Below the pieces are notes generated by a model. The model ran no database searches. It worked only from the letters and a program-made list of their open reading frames with translations, and was not told the origin of the DNA. Position numbers and translations under genes: made by a program. This document shows positions 25,618-34,125 of a stretch of 64,000 bases of DNA, piece after piece; position 1 is the first letter of the stretch, and each line of letters starts with the position of its first letter. The DNA is from Seohaeicola zhoushanensis (GTDB lineage: Bacteria; Pseudomonadota; Alphaproteobacteria; Rhodobacterales; Rhodobacteraceae), in contig NZ_BNCJ01000008.1 in NCBI RefSeq assembly GCF_014656415.1, positions 1 through 64,000 of the forward strand, given 5' to 3'.

Positions 25618-27810
25618 ATGTCAGGCGAAATGATTGGTCAGTTGCTGATCTGGCTGATTGTGATCGTGATCGCAATCGCGGTGGCGGTCTACATACTCCG
25701 ATGGCTCTACAGGCGTTCCACCAAGGAAGTGGCCTTCGTGCGCACGGGTTTCCTCGGCGAGAAGGTGGTCGTGAACGGCGGCGCCTTCGTCATTCCCGTC
25801 CTGCACGAGATCACCCCGGTGAACATGAACCTCATGCGCATCGAGGTGCCCCGCCGCGACGCCCAGGCGCTGATCACCCGCAACCGGATGCGCGTCGACA
25901 TCACTGCCGAGTTCTTCGTCCAGGTCGGCTCCTCGCGCGAGGCGGTGGCCGCCGCGGCCCAGACGCTGGGCAGCCGCACGATGCAGGAAGATGGTCTGAT
26001 CGCCCTGCTGGAAGGCAAGTTCGCCTCGGCCATGCGCACGGTCGCCGCGCGGATGACGCTGGAAGAGATGCACGAGGAACGCGGCCAGTTTGCCGATGCC
26101 GTCAAGGATCTTGCTGCGCAGGCGCTGTCGCGCAACGGGCTCGAACTCGATGCCGTCGCCATCGCCGACCTCGACCAGACCCGGCTCGAATTCTTCGACC
26201 CCTCCAACGCCTTCGATGCCGAGGGTCTGACCCAGATTACCGAGTCGATCGAGGCCCGGCGCAAGATGCGCAACGAGATCGAGCAGCGCACGCTGGTCGA
26301 GATCCGCACTCAGAACCTCGCCGCGCAGAAGCAGGTCTTCGACATCGAGCGCGACCAGGAATACGCCCGTCTCGAACAGGAGCGCGAACTCGAAGTGCGC
26401 CGCGCCGCGCAGCGGGCGGAACTTGTGCGTGAACGGGCGCTGAAGGATCAGGAAAGCGAACAGGCCCAGCTCGCCTCGCGCGAGGCCATCGAGAAGGCTC
26501 GCCTGGCGCAGGAACGCGCCATCACCGACGAACGCATCAAGACCGAGGAAGAGACCCAGCGCCGCGAAATCGCCCGGCGCCGATCGATCGACGAGGCCGA
26601 GATCAAGAGCCGCGAGCAGACCGAGCGCGAGCAGATCAACCTGGAACTCGAACTCGAGAAGGTGCGCATCGCCCGTGACCTCGAACGGCGCGAACGCGAG
26701 ATCGCCAGCGAGAAGGCCATCGAGATCCACGCGCTTGAACGGCAGATTGCCATTGCCGCCAAGGCGGTCGAGGTGGCCCGTGCCGAGGCCGAGAAGCAAC
26801 GCAACGACATCGTCCAGACCCAGCTGACCGAAGCCGAGCGCGTCGCTCAGGACCGCGCCATGGACGAGATCCGGATCGAACGCGAACGCCGTCTCGATGC
26901 GCTGCAGATCGCCAAGCGCCAGGCCTTCGAGGAAGCCGAACTCGCCATGTCGGAAGAGGTCGAACGCGCGCGTCTGGCCACCGAAAGGGCGGTTGCCGAG
27001 GCACGGATACACTTCGAGCGCGACATCTCGACCGCCCGCGTCGACAAGGACCGCACCATCGAGGCCGCCGAGATCGACAAGGCCGTCGAACTGGCGCGCA
27101 AGTCGCAGGAACGCTCGTCGGCACTGGCCGCCGCCGCCGCGGTCCGCGTCAAGGCGGTGCAGGCCGAGGAACAGGCCCTTACCGCCCGCGAAAAGGAAGT
27201 GGCCGAGCGCCGCAGCCTGACCGAACGCATCGCCACCGAGCGCGAAGTCGCCCGCGAGGCGCTGAAGGTCACCGCCCGGGCCGAGGCCGAGATGAACGCG
27301 GCCCGAAGCCTGGCCGAGGCGCAGAAGATCACCGCACTCGCCAGGGCCGAGGCCGAGAAGGTCGCGGCACTTGCCGCCAGCGAACGCTACCGGGTCGATG
27401 CCGAGGGCCAGCGCGCCCTGAACGAAAGCGAGAACACGCTCTCCGAACACGCCCGCCAGGCCCGCCTGCGCGAGAAGCTTCTGGAACGGCTGGAAGGCAT
27501 CGTCCGCGAAAGCGTGCGCCCGATGGAAAAGATCGAGGGCATCAAGATCCTGCACGTCGATGGCATCGGCGGACAGGAGGGCGGCCGCAAGAACGTCACC
27601 GACGAGGTCATCGACTCGGCCCTGCGCTATCGCGTCCAGGCCCCGATGATCGACAACCTGATGAAGGAGATCGGTATTGAGGGCGGCTCGCTCGGTCGCA
27701 TGACCGACGTGCTGCGCGACGCCAAGGACATGGCCTCGCTGGTCGACAAGGCCGAAGGCCGGTCGGTGAAGAAGGACGGCGCGCGCGATGACGATGACCG
27801 TGATCGCTGA
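25618..27810 (+). CDS. Flotillin/SPFH-domain membrane scaffold protein (YqiK-like)
   Basis: A 730-residue protein. A single N-terminal membrane helix (about residues 6-28, IGQLLIWLIVIVIAIAVAV) is followed by an SPFH/band-7 domain to about residue 200 (TGFLGEKVVVNGGAFVIPVL, RMTLEEMHEERGQF). A very long, highly charged coiled coil rich in E, R and A follows to about residue 640, then a short C-terminal domain. Flotillins oligomerise and organise membrane microdomains. The start at 25618 has GGGAGGACAC upstream and removes a spurious upstream extension. It is unusual in an ABC-transport catabolic operon, and no NfeD-like partner gene is adjacent. Role by inference: scaffold for the transporter/Tm-1 assembly. 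Confidence 0.88.
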   Translation: MSGEMIGQLLIWLIVIVIAIAVAVYILRWLYRRSTKEVAFVRTGFLGEKVVVNGGAFVIPVLHEITPVNMNLMRIEVPRRDAQALITRNRMRVDITAEFFVQVGSSREAVAAAAQTLGSRTMQEDGLIALLEGKFASAMRTVAARMTLEEMHEERGQFADAVKDLAAQALSRNGLELDAVAIADLDQTRLEFFDPSNAFDAEGLTQITESIEARRKMRNEIEQRTLVEIRTQNLAAQKQVFDIERDQEYARLEQERELEVRRAAQRAELVRERALKDQESEQAQLASREAIEKARLAQERAITDERIKTEEETQRREIARRRSIDEAEIKSREQTEREQINLELELEKVRIARDLERREREIASEKAIEIHALERQIAIAAKAVEVARAEAEKQRNDIVQTQLTEAERVAQDRAMDEIRIERERRLDALQIAKRQAFEEAELAMSEEVERARLATERAVAEARIHFERDISTARVDKDRTIEAAEIDKAVELARKSQERSSALAAAAAVRVKAVQAEEQALTAREKEVAERRSLTERIATEREVAREALKVTARAEAEMNAARSLAEAQKITALARAEAEKVAALAASERYRVDAEGQRALNESENTLSEHARQARLREKLLERLEGIVRESVRPMEKIEGIKILHVDGIGGQEGGRKNVTDEVIDSALRYRVQAPMIDNLMKEIGIEGGSLGRMTDVLRDAKDMASLVDKAEGRSVKKDGARDDDDRDR

Positions 27811-27846
27811 TCTGGCACGGGCCGCCGGACGCGGGCAGGCCCTGCC

Positions 27847-28287
27847 ATGACCCGCGTTTATGTCTCCAGCGTCATTCCCGCGCCGGCGGCCTCGGTCTGG
27901 CGGCGCGTGCGCGACTTCAACGCCCTGCCGGACTGGACGCCCTTCGTGGCCGAGAGCCGGATCGAGCAGAACCTGCCCTCCGACAAGGTTGGCTGCATCC
28001 GCAACTTCGTGCTGTCCGACGGCGGCCGCATCCGCGAGCAGCTGCTGGCCCTGTCCGACTACGACATGAGCTGCACCTATTCGATCCTGGAAAGCCCGAT
28101 GGGGGTCGAGAACTACGTGGCGAAACTGACGCTGACCCCGGTAACCGACGGCAACGTCACATTCGCGCAATGGCAGGCCGATTTCGACTGCCCGCCCGAG
28201 CGCGAGCAGGCCCTGACCGAGCAGATCGGCCGGAACGTGTTCCAGGCCGCATTCACCGCGCTCGGAAAGTCCTTCGGCGGTCGCTGA
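27847..28287 (+). CDS. SRPBCC family protein
   Basis: A 146-residue START-like (SRPBCC, polyketide-cyclase type) protein: a helix-grip fold expected to bind a hydrophobic ligand. Motifs AASVWRRVRDFNALPDWTPF, DGGRIREQLL and GVENYVAKLTLTPVTDGN are recognisable. It is paralogous to the N-terminal domain of the next gene (same order of VW-RDFN-W, SDGG-REQLL and LTPVTD blocks), indicating a tandem duplication. No catalytic residue set is evident; it may bind or cyclise a pathway intermediate. Confidence 0.85.
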   Translation: MTRVYVSSVIPAPAASVWRRVRDFNALPDWTPFVAESRIEQNLPSDKVGCIRNFVLSDGGRIREQLLALSDYDMSCTYSILESPMGVENYVAKLTLTPVTDGNVTFAQWQADFDCPPEREQALTEQIGRNVFQAAFTALGKSFGGR

Positions 28288-28325
28288 CCATGGAGTACGC
28301 CCCGTGACCCTTCAGGAGGGCAGCC

Positions 28326-29846
28326 ATGGCCCGCGTCCGTGAAAGCGCGATCCTCGACCTGCCGGTCGATGCGGTCTGGCACGTTCTGCGCGACTTCAAC
28401 AGCCATGCCGAATGGCATCCCGCCATCGCGGCAAGCACCATCGAGAACGGCCTGCCCGCCGACACGGTCGGGGCCGTCCGCGCCTTCTCGCTGTCCGATG
28501 GCGGCGTCCTGCGCGAGCAACTGCTGAGCCTCGACGACGAAACCCGCGAACTGACCTACTGCCTGCTCGACTCGCCGCTGCCGCTCTATGGCTACGTCGC
28601 CACCATCCGCCTGCTGCCGGTAACCGACAGCGACCGCACCTTCTGGCAATGGGAAAGCGAGTTCTCGCCGCCGCCGGAGCGGGCCGCGGAACTCTCGGCG
28701 CTGGTCGCCGAAGGCATCTACCGGACCGGCATGCGCGCCCTTGAACGCCATCTGCGCACCCGCGCCGGGGCCGGCGTCGCGCTCCGCGTGGCCCGCGCCC
28801 ATGTCGCCCCGGATCCCGAACCGCCCGCTGCCGCCGCACATGCGCCGCAGGCGGCCTCCGCCGGCCACCTGCCTGGCCGCGCGGTCGTGATGGCCCGCCA
28901 CGGCGGGCCCGAGGTGCTGACGCTTCAGGACGTCTCGGTCCCGCCTCCGGGCGCCGGTGAGGTCCGCATCCGCCAAAGCCACATCGGTGTGAACTTCATC
29001 GATGTCTACTGCCGCACCGGCTACTTCGATCTCGTGAAGCCGCCCGGTGTGCCCGGCATGGAGGCGGCCGGCGTCGTCGAAAGTCTTGGCCCCGGCGTCA
29101 CCCACCTCTCCGTCGGCGACCGCGTCGCCTATGCCTGTCCGCCAACCGGCGCCTACGCCTCGCTGCGCACCATGTCCGCCGATCTCGTCGTGCGCCTGCC
29201 CGAATGGCTGCCAGCCCCGCAGGCCGCGGCTGCGCTGCTCAAGGGCGTGACCGCAGGCTTCCTGTTGCATGACGTCCACCCGGTCCGGCGCGGCGAATGG
29301 GTAGTGGTTCATGCTGCCGCCGGCGGTGTTGGCACCCTGCTGACGCAATGGGCAACTGCACTCGGCGCACAGGTGATCGCCACCGTCTCGGATGACGAAA
29401 AGGCCCGTGTCGCCCGGGCCAGCGGCGCGCAGGCGGTGGTCATCGGCCGCGGGATGGAATTCGTGGAGACGGTTCAGCGCCTCACCGGTGGGCGCGGAGC
29501 GGATGTGGTCTACGACGCTATCGGCCGCGACAGTTTCGACATCTCGGTCGAGGCGCTCGCTCTTCGCGGTCACCTGGTCTCCTTTGGCCAGGCCTCGGGC
29601 GACATCGGTTCGCGTCCGATCGGCCCGATGGCCAGTAAGTCGCTCACATTGTCGCGCCCGAACTACGGGCATTATATCGAAGGGCGCGGGATGATGACGA
29701 CACAGGCCGACCGGTTGTTCGATGCAATCGAACGCGGTTTCGTCAGGCTGTCGGAGCCCAACGTGGTTCGGCTTGAAGAAGTGTCCCGAGTACATCGAGA
29801 TCTGGAAGCAGGTCAGACGATCGGCGCGACGGTGCTGGCCACGTAG
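28326..29846 (+). CDS. SRPBCC domain fused to quinone oxidoreductase (zinc-less MDR)
   Basis: A 506-residue fusion. Residues 1-145 are an SRPBCC domain similar to the preceding protein (AVWHVLRDFNSHAEWHP, SDGGVLREQLL, LLPVTDSD). Residues about 185-506 form a medium-chain dehydrogenase/reductase of the NADPH:quinone reductase group: VMARHGGPEVLTL, GVNFIDVYCRTGYF, GVPGMEAAGVVESLGPG and the NADPH loop AAAGGVGTLLTQWA. The structural and catalytic zinc ligands of alcohol dehydrogenases are absent. A ligand-binding domain fused to an enone/quinone reductase suggests reduction of an alpha,beta-unsaturated intermediate. It is the last gene of the operon that begins at 17021. Confidence 0.87.
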   Translation: MARVRESAILDLPVDAVWHVLRDFNSHAEWHPAIAASTIENGLPADTVGAVRAFSLSDGGVLREQLLSLDDETRELTYCLLDSPLPLYGYVATIRLLPVTDSDRTFWQWESEFSPPPERAAELSALVAEGIYRTGMRALERHLRTRAGAGVALRVARAHVAPDPEPPAAAAHAPQAASAGHLPGRAVVMARHGGPEVLTLQDVSVPPPGAGEVRIRQSHIGVNFIDVYCRTGYFDLVKPPGVPGMEAAGVVESLGPGVTHLSVGDRVAYACPPTGAYASLRTMSADLVVRLPEWLPAPQAAAALLKGVTAGFLLHDVHPVRRGEWVVVHAAAGGVGTLLTQWATALGAQVIATVSDDEKARVARASGAQAVVIGRGMEFVETVQRLTGGRGADVVYDAIGRDSFDISVEALALRGHLVSFGQASGDIGSRPIGPMASKSLTLSRPNYGHYIEGRGMMTTQADRLFDAIERGFVRLSEPNVVRLEEVSRVHRDLEAGQTIGATVLAT

Positions 29847-30172
29847 GGTTCGGCGAGGTGGTGATCAGCAGATCGGGTCCAAATCTGACTTTCGAGTTCA
29901 AAGCTCGTAGCGACTAACCGGTCTTCCCAATCCAGAACTGTTCGATCATTTTGCCCATTCAGGTCGTCGTCTTCTCACACTCCCCCCGGCACCGGCACCA
30001 GCGGTCCGACATGAACATCATGCCACGACCGTTGTCGCCTGGTCCGCCCCGATTGGGTGGTCCGGTTTCAATCTTGGTGCATGACTGGTTCGCATTTGCC
30101 TGCCGGCACCCACCAGGTGACTGGACGGAACTCAACATTCCCGCCAGTATGTTCTGCGGGAGGAACTACACG
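29847..30172. other. 326-base intergenic region with an IS6-end-like segment
   Basis: No gene is evident. The segment 30083-30110 matches 638-665 (the IS6 right end) at 23 of 28 positions and ends in the same GCACC, but transposase-coding sequence is not visible upstream. No strong terminator or promoter could be identified; the next gene has GGGAGGA ending 9 bases before its start. Confidence 0.5.
30083..30110 (+). repeat. IS6 right-end-like 28-base segment (third copy)
   Basis: GACTGGTTCGCATTTGCC and the following CGGCACC resemble 638-665, differing at five positions. This may be an isolated terminal repeat of the same element family, marking another module junction. It is short, so chance similarity is not excluded. 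Confidence 0.35.
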
Positions 30173-31765
30173 ATGACCGATGCCACCAGCGCCGCGCTCG
30201 ATCCGGATCGAGCCGTCCTGCGCAACCTTCTCGACCGCTATGCCGCCGAGCGGCCCGACGCGTCCTTCGTCGCCTTCGATGGCGGCGAGACCTGGACCTA
30301 TGCCGACCTGCGCGACCGGGTGCGGCGGCGCGCGGCGGCGCTGGCCGAGGCCGGGGTCGGTCAGGACGACCCGGTGCTCACCTTCCTGGGCAACGGGCCG
30401 GACCTGCTGGTGACCTGGTTCGCGATCAACTATCTCGGGGCGATCTACGTGCCGCTCAACACCGCGCTTCTCGGCAACCCGCTGGCGCATGTGCTGGATG
30501 ACGCCGGGGCGCGGGTGATCGTGGCGCGGCCCGATCTCGCGGCGCGGCTGGCCGAGGTGCCCGCGGGATCGGTCGAGACCGTCCTGCTCTGCGGTGAGGG
30601 GCCATGGCCCGCGCTGCCGGGACTGGCCTGCCGTCGCCTGAGCGACCCGCCCGACGACAGGGGGCTGCCGCCGCTGGCGCGTCCGATCCAGCCCTGGGAC
30701 ACCCAGGCGATCATGTATACCTCGGGCACCACGGGAAAGGCGAAGGGGGTCCTGTCGTCCTATACCCAGCTTTATACCATGGGGCCGGACGCCTTCGACG
30801 ATGTCCGCGACGACGACCGCTGCATGATCTGCGGGCCGATCTTCCACTGCGGATCGACGCTTTATGTCTATGCGATGCTGGCCCGCGGCTTCTCGATCGG
30901 GATGATGGCCGAGTTCAAGACCGACCGCTTCTGGGAGGCGGTGCGCGCGACGGGCAGCACCTATTGCCTGCTGCTGGGCGTGATGGCGAGCTTCCTGCTC
31001 AAGGCGCCGGCCACGCCGCGCGACCGGGACCACCCGCTGCGCAAGGTGTTCATCGTTCCCTTCGGCGAGGACGGCCCCGCCTTTGCCGCGCGTTTCGGAA
31101 CCGAGGTCTGGACCATCTACAACATGACCGAGATCGCGAGCCCGATGCACGCCGGTCCCGGCATCACCGAGAAGGGGCTGGCCGGGCGGCCGCGCGACTG
31201 GTGGGAATGCCGCGTGGTCGACGAGAACGACATCGAGCTGCCGCGCGGGCAGGTGGGCGAGCTGATCGTGCGGTCTTCGCGGCCCTGGGCGCTGATGAAG
31301 GGCTATCACAACAACGCCGCCGCCACCGCCGAGGCGATGCGCAACGGCTGGTTCCATACCGGCGACAGCTTCCGGCAGGATGCCGATGGCCGGTTCTATT
31401 TCGTCGACCGCCTCAAGGACGTGATCCGCAGGCGGGGCGAGAACATCTCGTCCTTTGCGCTCGAAGGCGAAGTGCTGCTGCATCCCGACATCCGCGAATG
31501 CGCCGCCGTGGCGGTGCCCAGCGAACATGGCGAGGACGAGGTGCTGATCTGCGTCACGCCTGTCGAGGGGCACCGGATCGACCCGGCGGCCGTGCTGGCC
31601 GAACTGTCCGGGCGGTTGCCGAGGTTCATGGTGCCGCGGTACCTGCGCGTGATGCCGGAGCTGCCCAAGACCGCTTCGGGCAAGGTGCAGAAGCACGTTA
31701 TGCGCTCGGAAGGGATCACCGCCGACACGTTCGACGGCGCCCCGGCACTGCGCAACGCCGGCTGA
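30173..31765 (+). CDS. AMP-dependent acyl-CoA synthetase/ligase
   Basis: A 530-residue ANL-family ligase. The ATP-binding motif MYTSGTTGKAKG is at residues 181-192, TGDSFRQDADGRFYFVDRLK marks the hinge region, and the catalytic lysine lies in PKTASGKVQKHVM near the end. It activates an acid, perhaps aromatic or crotonobetaine-like, to its CoA or adenylate form; the substrate cannot be read. The start at 30173 follows GCGGGAGGA, and the family N-terminus begins there although the open frame extends 74 codons upstream. It precedes the TetR gene by 8 bases, so the two are co-expressed. Confidence 0.87.
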   Translation: MTDATSAALDPDRAVLRNLLDRYAAERPDASFVAFDGGETWTYADLRDRVRRRAAALAEAGVGQDDPVLTFLGNGPDLLVTWFAINYLGAIYVPLNTALLGNPLAHVLDDAGARVIVARPDLAARLAEVPAGSVETVLLCGEGPWPALPGLACRRLSDPPDDRGLPPLARPIQPWDTQAIMYTSGTTGKAKGVLSSYTQLYTMGPDAFDDVRDDDRCMICGPIFHCGSTLYVYAMLARGFSIGMMAEFKTDRFWEAVRATGSTYCLLLGVMASFLLKAPATPRDRDHPLRKVFIVPFGEDGPAFAARFGTEVWTIYNMTEIASPMHAGPGITEKGLAGRPRDWWECRVVDENDIELPRGQVGELIVRSSRPWALMKGYHNNAAATAEAMRNGWFHTGDSFRQDADGRFYFVDRLKDVIRRRGENISSFALEGEVLLHPDIRECAAVAVPSEHGEDEVLICVTPVEGHRIDPAAVLAELSGRLPRFMVPRYLRVMPELPKTASGKVQKHVMRSEGITADTFDGAPALRNAG

Positions 31766-31773
31766 ACCAAGCG

Positions 31774-32415
31774 ATGGCATCGAAGCCTGAAACACCCGTG
31801 TCGCGCATGAAGGGCTGGCGCAAGAGAGAGATCATCGCCGCCGCTGCCGAGTGCTTCATGCGGCACGGTTACCAGGCGACGACGGTCGACGACGTGGCCG
31901 CGCAGATGCAGTGCACCAAGGGGCGGATCTATCATCACTACGCCTCGAAGACCGACCTCTTCTTCGACGTCCACCGCGAGGGGATGGATCGTCTGTTCTC
32001 GGCCCTGGCCCCGGCTATGGAGACGAAAGGCGACGGGCTGGCCGTGCTCCAGGCGATGTGCCTGGCCCATGCCGAGGCCATGCTGGAGCATCACACCTTC
32101 GAGAACGTGGTGGCGCAGGGCGTGCACATGCACCGCTTCGATACATTGACGCCCGAGCACAAGGCGACGGTGCAGGCCCTGATCGACAGCCGGGACCGCT
32201 TCGAGGGGCATTTCAAGCAGGCAATCCGGCGCGCGATCGACGATGGATCGCTGCGAGAGGTGGATGTCGATGTGACCGCCAAGGTCATTCTCGGAGCCCT
32301 TCAGTGGACCATCTACTGGTATCGCCCGAAGGGCAGCGACACCGCCCGGACCCGTGCCGCGCTGGCCAGGAAACTGGTCGATCCACTGGTCGAAGGCCTG
32401 CGCCCGCGACAGTGA
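31774..32415 (+). CDS. TetR-family transcriptional regulator
   Basis: A 213-residue TetR-type regulator. The helix-turn-helix occupies about residues 17-62 (KREIIAAAAECFMRHGYQAT, then CTKGRIYHHYASKTDLF); the rest is an all-helical ligand domain. It lies between the ligase and the ABC operon. Palindromes of one pattern, ATACY-N4-RGTAT, occur upstream of the ABC operon (32499-32512) and of the SDR operon (37329-37342), making both likely targets. A CoA thioester made by the ligase is a reasonable inducer, as for other TetR regulators of acyl-CoA pathways. Confidence 0.88.
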   Translation: MASKPETPVSRMKGWRKREIIAAAAECFMRHGYQATTVDDVAAQMQCTKGRIYHHYASKTDLFFDVHREGMDRLFSALAPAMETKGDGLAVLQAMCLAHAEAMLEHHTFENVVAQGVHMHRFDTLTPEHKATVQALIDSRDRFEGHFKQAIRRAIDDGSLREVDVDVTAKVILGALQWTIYWYRPKGSDTARTRAALARKLVDPLVEGLRPRQ

Positions 32416-32498
32416 TGGACAGGCAGTGCAGGGGCGTGGTACCTCCTGAGGAAAGGCATGTTGACAAGGATAATACCCGCGCCTACCGTCCGAATAAC

Positions 32499-32512
32499 AT
32501 ACTCTCGAGTAT
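32499..32512. promoter_or_regulatory. TetR operator candidate ATACTC-TC-GAGTAT
   Basis: A perfect palindrome with 6-base arms lies 76 bases before the LivG-like gene. It overlaps a good -10-like hexamer (TATACT, 32510-32515). The general form matches the palindrome at 37329-37342. Confidence 0.5.
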
Positions 32513-32587
32513 ACTTTTTGACCCTTGGGGAGGAGGTCGAAACGTGACATTTGAACGACCCGTACGCATTGTGCCCGGACTTCGGGC

Positions 32588-33337
32588 ATGACGGCCATGC
32601 TTCAGGCGTCCGGCCTGACAAAAGAGTTCAAGGGCTTCGTCGCCGTCAACAATGTCGATCTCACGGTCGAACGCGGCACCATCCACGCGCTCATCGGCCC
32701 CAACGGGGCCGGAAAGACAACTTGCTTCAACCTGTTGACCAAGTTTCTTCAACCGACGCGCGGCAGCATCACCTTTGACGGACGCGACATCACGGCGATG
32801 TCGGCGGCGGATATTGCCCGGTTGGGGCTGGTGCGGTCCTTCCAGATCTCGGCGGTGTTCGACGACCTGACGGTACTGGAAAACGTGCGGATCGCGATGC
32901 AGCGCCGGCGCGGGGATTCCTACGATTTCTGGCGCTCCGAAGTGGTGCTGGCCGAGTATAACGACGAGGCCCTCGGCTATATCGAAAGCGTCGGTCTGGC
33001 CGAGTTCGTGAACCACCGCGCGGCCGAGCTTTCCTACGGCCGAAAACGTGCGCTCGAGATCGCCACGACGCTGGCGCTGGAACCCGCCATGCTGCTGCTG
33101 GACGAGCCGATGGCCGGCATGGCGCAGGCGGATGTCGAACGCATCTCGGCCCTGATCAAGCGGATCAGCGTGGGCCGCACGATCCTGATGGTGGAACACA
33201 ACCTCTCCGTGGTCGCGGACCTGTCCGACCGGATCACGGTTCTCGCCCGCGGCGAGGTTCTCGCCGAGGGCGACTATGCCACCGTGTCGAAATCGCCCGA
33301 CGTGATCGACGCCTACATCGGAGCCGGACATGACTGA
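32588..33337 (+). CDS. Branched-chain-type ABC transporter ATP-binding protein, LivG-like
   Basis: A 249-residue ATPase: Walker A GPNGAGKTT, signature LSYGRKRALEIATTL, Walker B MLLLDEPMAGMAQ and ILMVEHNLSVV H-loop. It is the first gene of the second branched-chain-type transporter, in the order livG-livF-livK-livH-livM. It overlaps the next gene by 8 bases. The nearby CoA ligase, SDR and monooxygenase suggest an aromatic or cyclic acid as cargo. Confidence 0.92.
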   Translation: MTAMLQASGLTKEFKGFVAVNNVDLTVERGTIHALIGPNGAGKTTCFNLLTKFLQPTRGSITFDGRDITAMSAADIARLGLVRSFQISAVFDDLTVLENVRIAMQRRRGDSYDFWRSEVVLAEYNDEALGYIESVGLAEFVNHRAAELSYGRKRALEIATTLALEPAMLLLDEPMAGMAQADVERISALIKRISVGRTILMVEHNLSVVADLSDRITVLARGEVLAEGDYATVSKSPDVIDAYIGAGHD

Positions 33338-34076
33338 CGCGACAACGATGGCGGCCGAGACCGGGGCCGCGTCGACGAACGCCCTGCTCGAAGTCAGGGG
33401 ACTCGAGGGCTGGTACGGCGAGAGCCACGTCCTGCACGGGGTGGACTTCAACGTGCACCAGGGTGAAGTCGTGACGCTTCTGGGCCGCAACGGCGCGGGC
33501 AAGACCACGACGATCAAGGCGATCATGGGCCTGCTCGACAAGCGGCGCGGCTCGGTCAGGATGGCAGGCCAGGAGACGATTTCGCTGCAGGCGCGTCACA
33601 TCGCACGGATGGGCATCGCGATCTGCCCCGAGGAACGCGGCATCTTCGCCTCGCTCTCGGTCGAGGAGAACCTGACCCTGCCGCCGAAGCTGGCCGAGGG
33701 TGGTCTGTCCATCGACCGGATCTACGAGTTGTTTCCGAACCTCAAGGAGCGCCGCCGCAGCCAGGGCACCAAGCTCTCGGGCGGCGAACAGCAGATGCTG
33801 GCCATCGCCCGCATCCTGCGCACAGGATCGAAATTTCTGCTGCTCGACGAGCCGACCGAGGGCCTCGCTCCGGTCATCGTGCAGCAGATCGGCCGCACGA
33901 TATCGGCCCTGAAGAAGGAAGGCTTCACCATCGTGCTGGTGGAGCAGAACTTCCGTTTCGCGGCCTCCGTCGCGGATCGGCACTATGTCGTCGAGCAGGG
34001 CAAGGTGGTGGACATGATCCCGAACCACGCGCTCGACGCCAATATCGAGAAGCTGCACGCCTATCTGGGCGTGTGA
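33330..34076 (+). CDS. Branched-chain-type ABC transporter ATP-binding protein, LivF-like
   Basis: A 248-residue ATPase with Walker A GRNGAGKTT, signature [13 protein letters not shown], Walker [15 protein letters not shown] and VLVEQNFRFA. Its length is that of a normal LivF, which highlights the extra domain on the paralogue at 22522. A 15-residue N-terminal extension precedes the ABC domain. Confidence 0.92.
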   Translation: MTDATTMAAETGAASTNALLEVRGLEGWYGESHVLHGVDFNVHQGEVVTLLGRNGAGKTTTIKAIMGLLDKRRGSVRMAGQETISLQARHIARMGIAICPEERGIFASLSVEENLTLPPKLAEGGLSIDRIYELFPNLKERRRSQGTKLSGGEQQMLAIARILRTGSKFLLLDEPTEGLAPVIVQQIGRTISALKKEGFTIVLVEQNFRFAASVADRHYVVEQGKVVDMIPNHALDANIEKLHAYLGV

Positions 34077-34125
34077 CGAACAGAAGCGGCGCATATGGGC
34101 CGCGTTACCTAGGGAGGAGATAACA

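Noticed and set aside
25621-28170. Open frame of 849 codons antisense to the flotillin gene
   Set aside because: It arises from the strong codon bias and regular E/R/A coiled-coil repeats of the flotillin on the other strand; it has no recognisable domain and no ribosome site.
30604-31773. N-terminal extension of the TetR gene inside the ligase gene
   Set aside because: The extension is an out-of-frame shadow of the ligase; the TetR domain begins at 31774.
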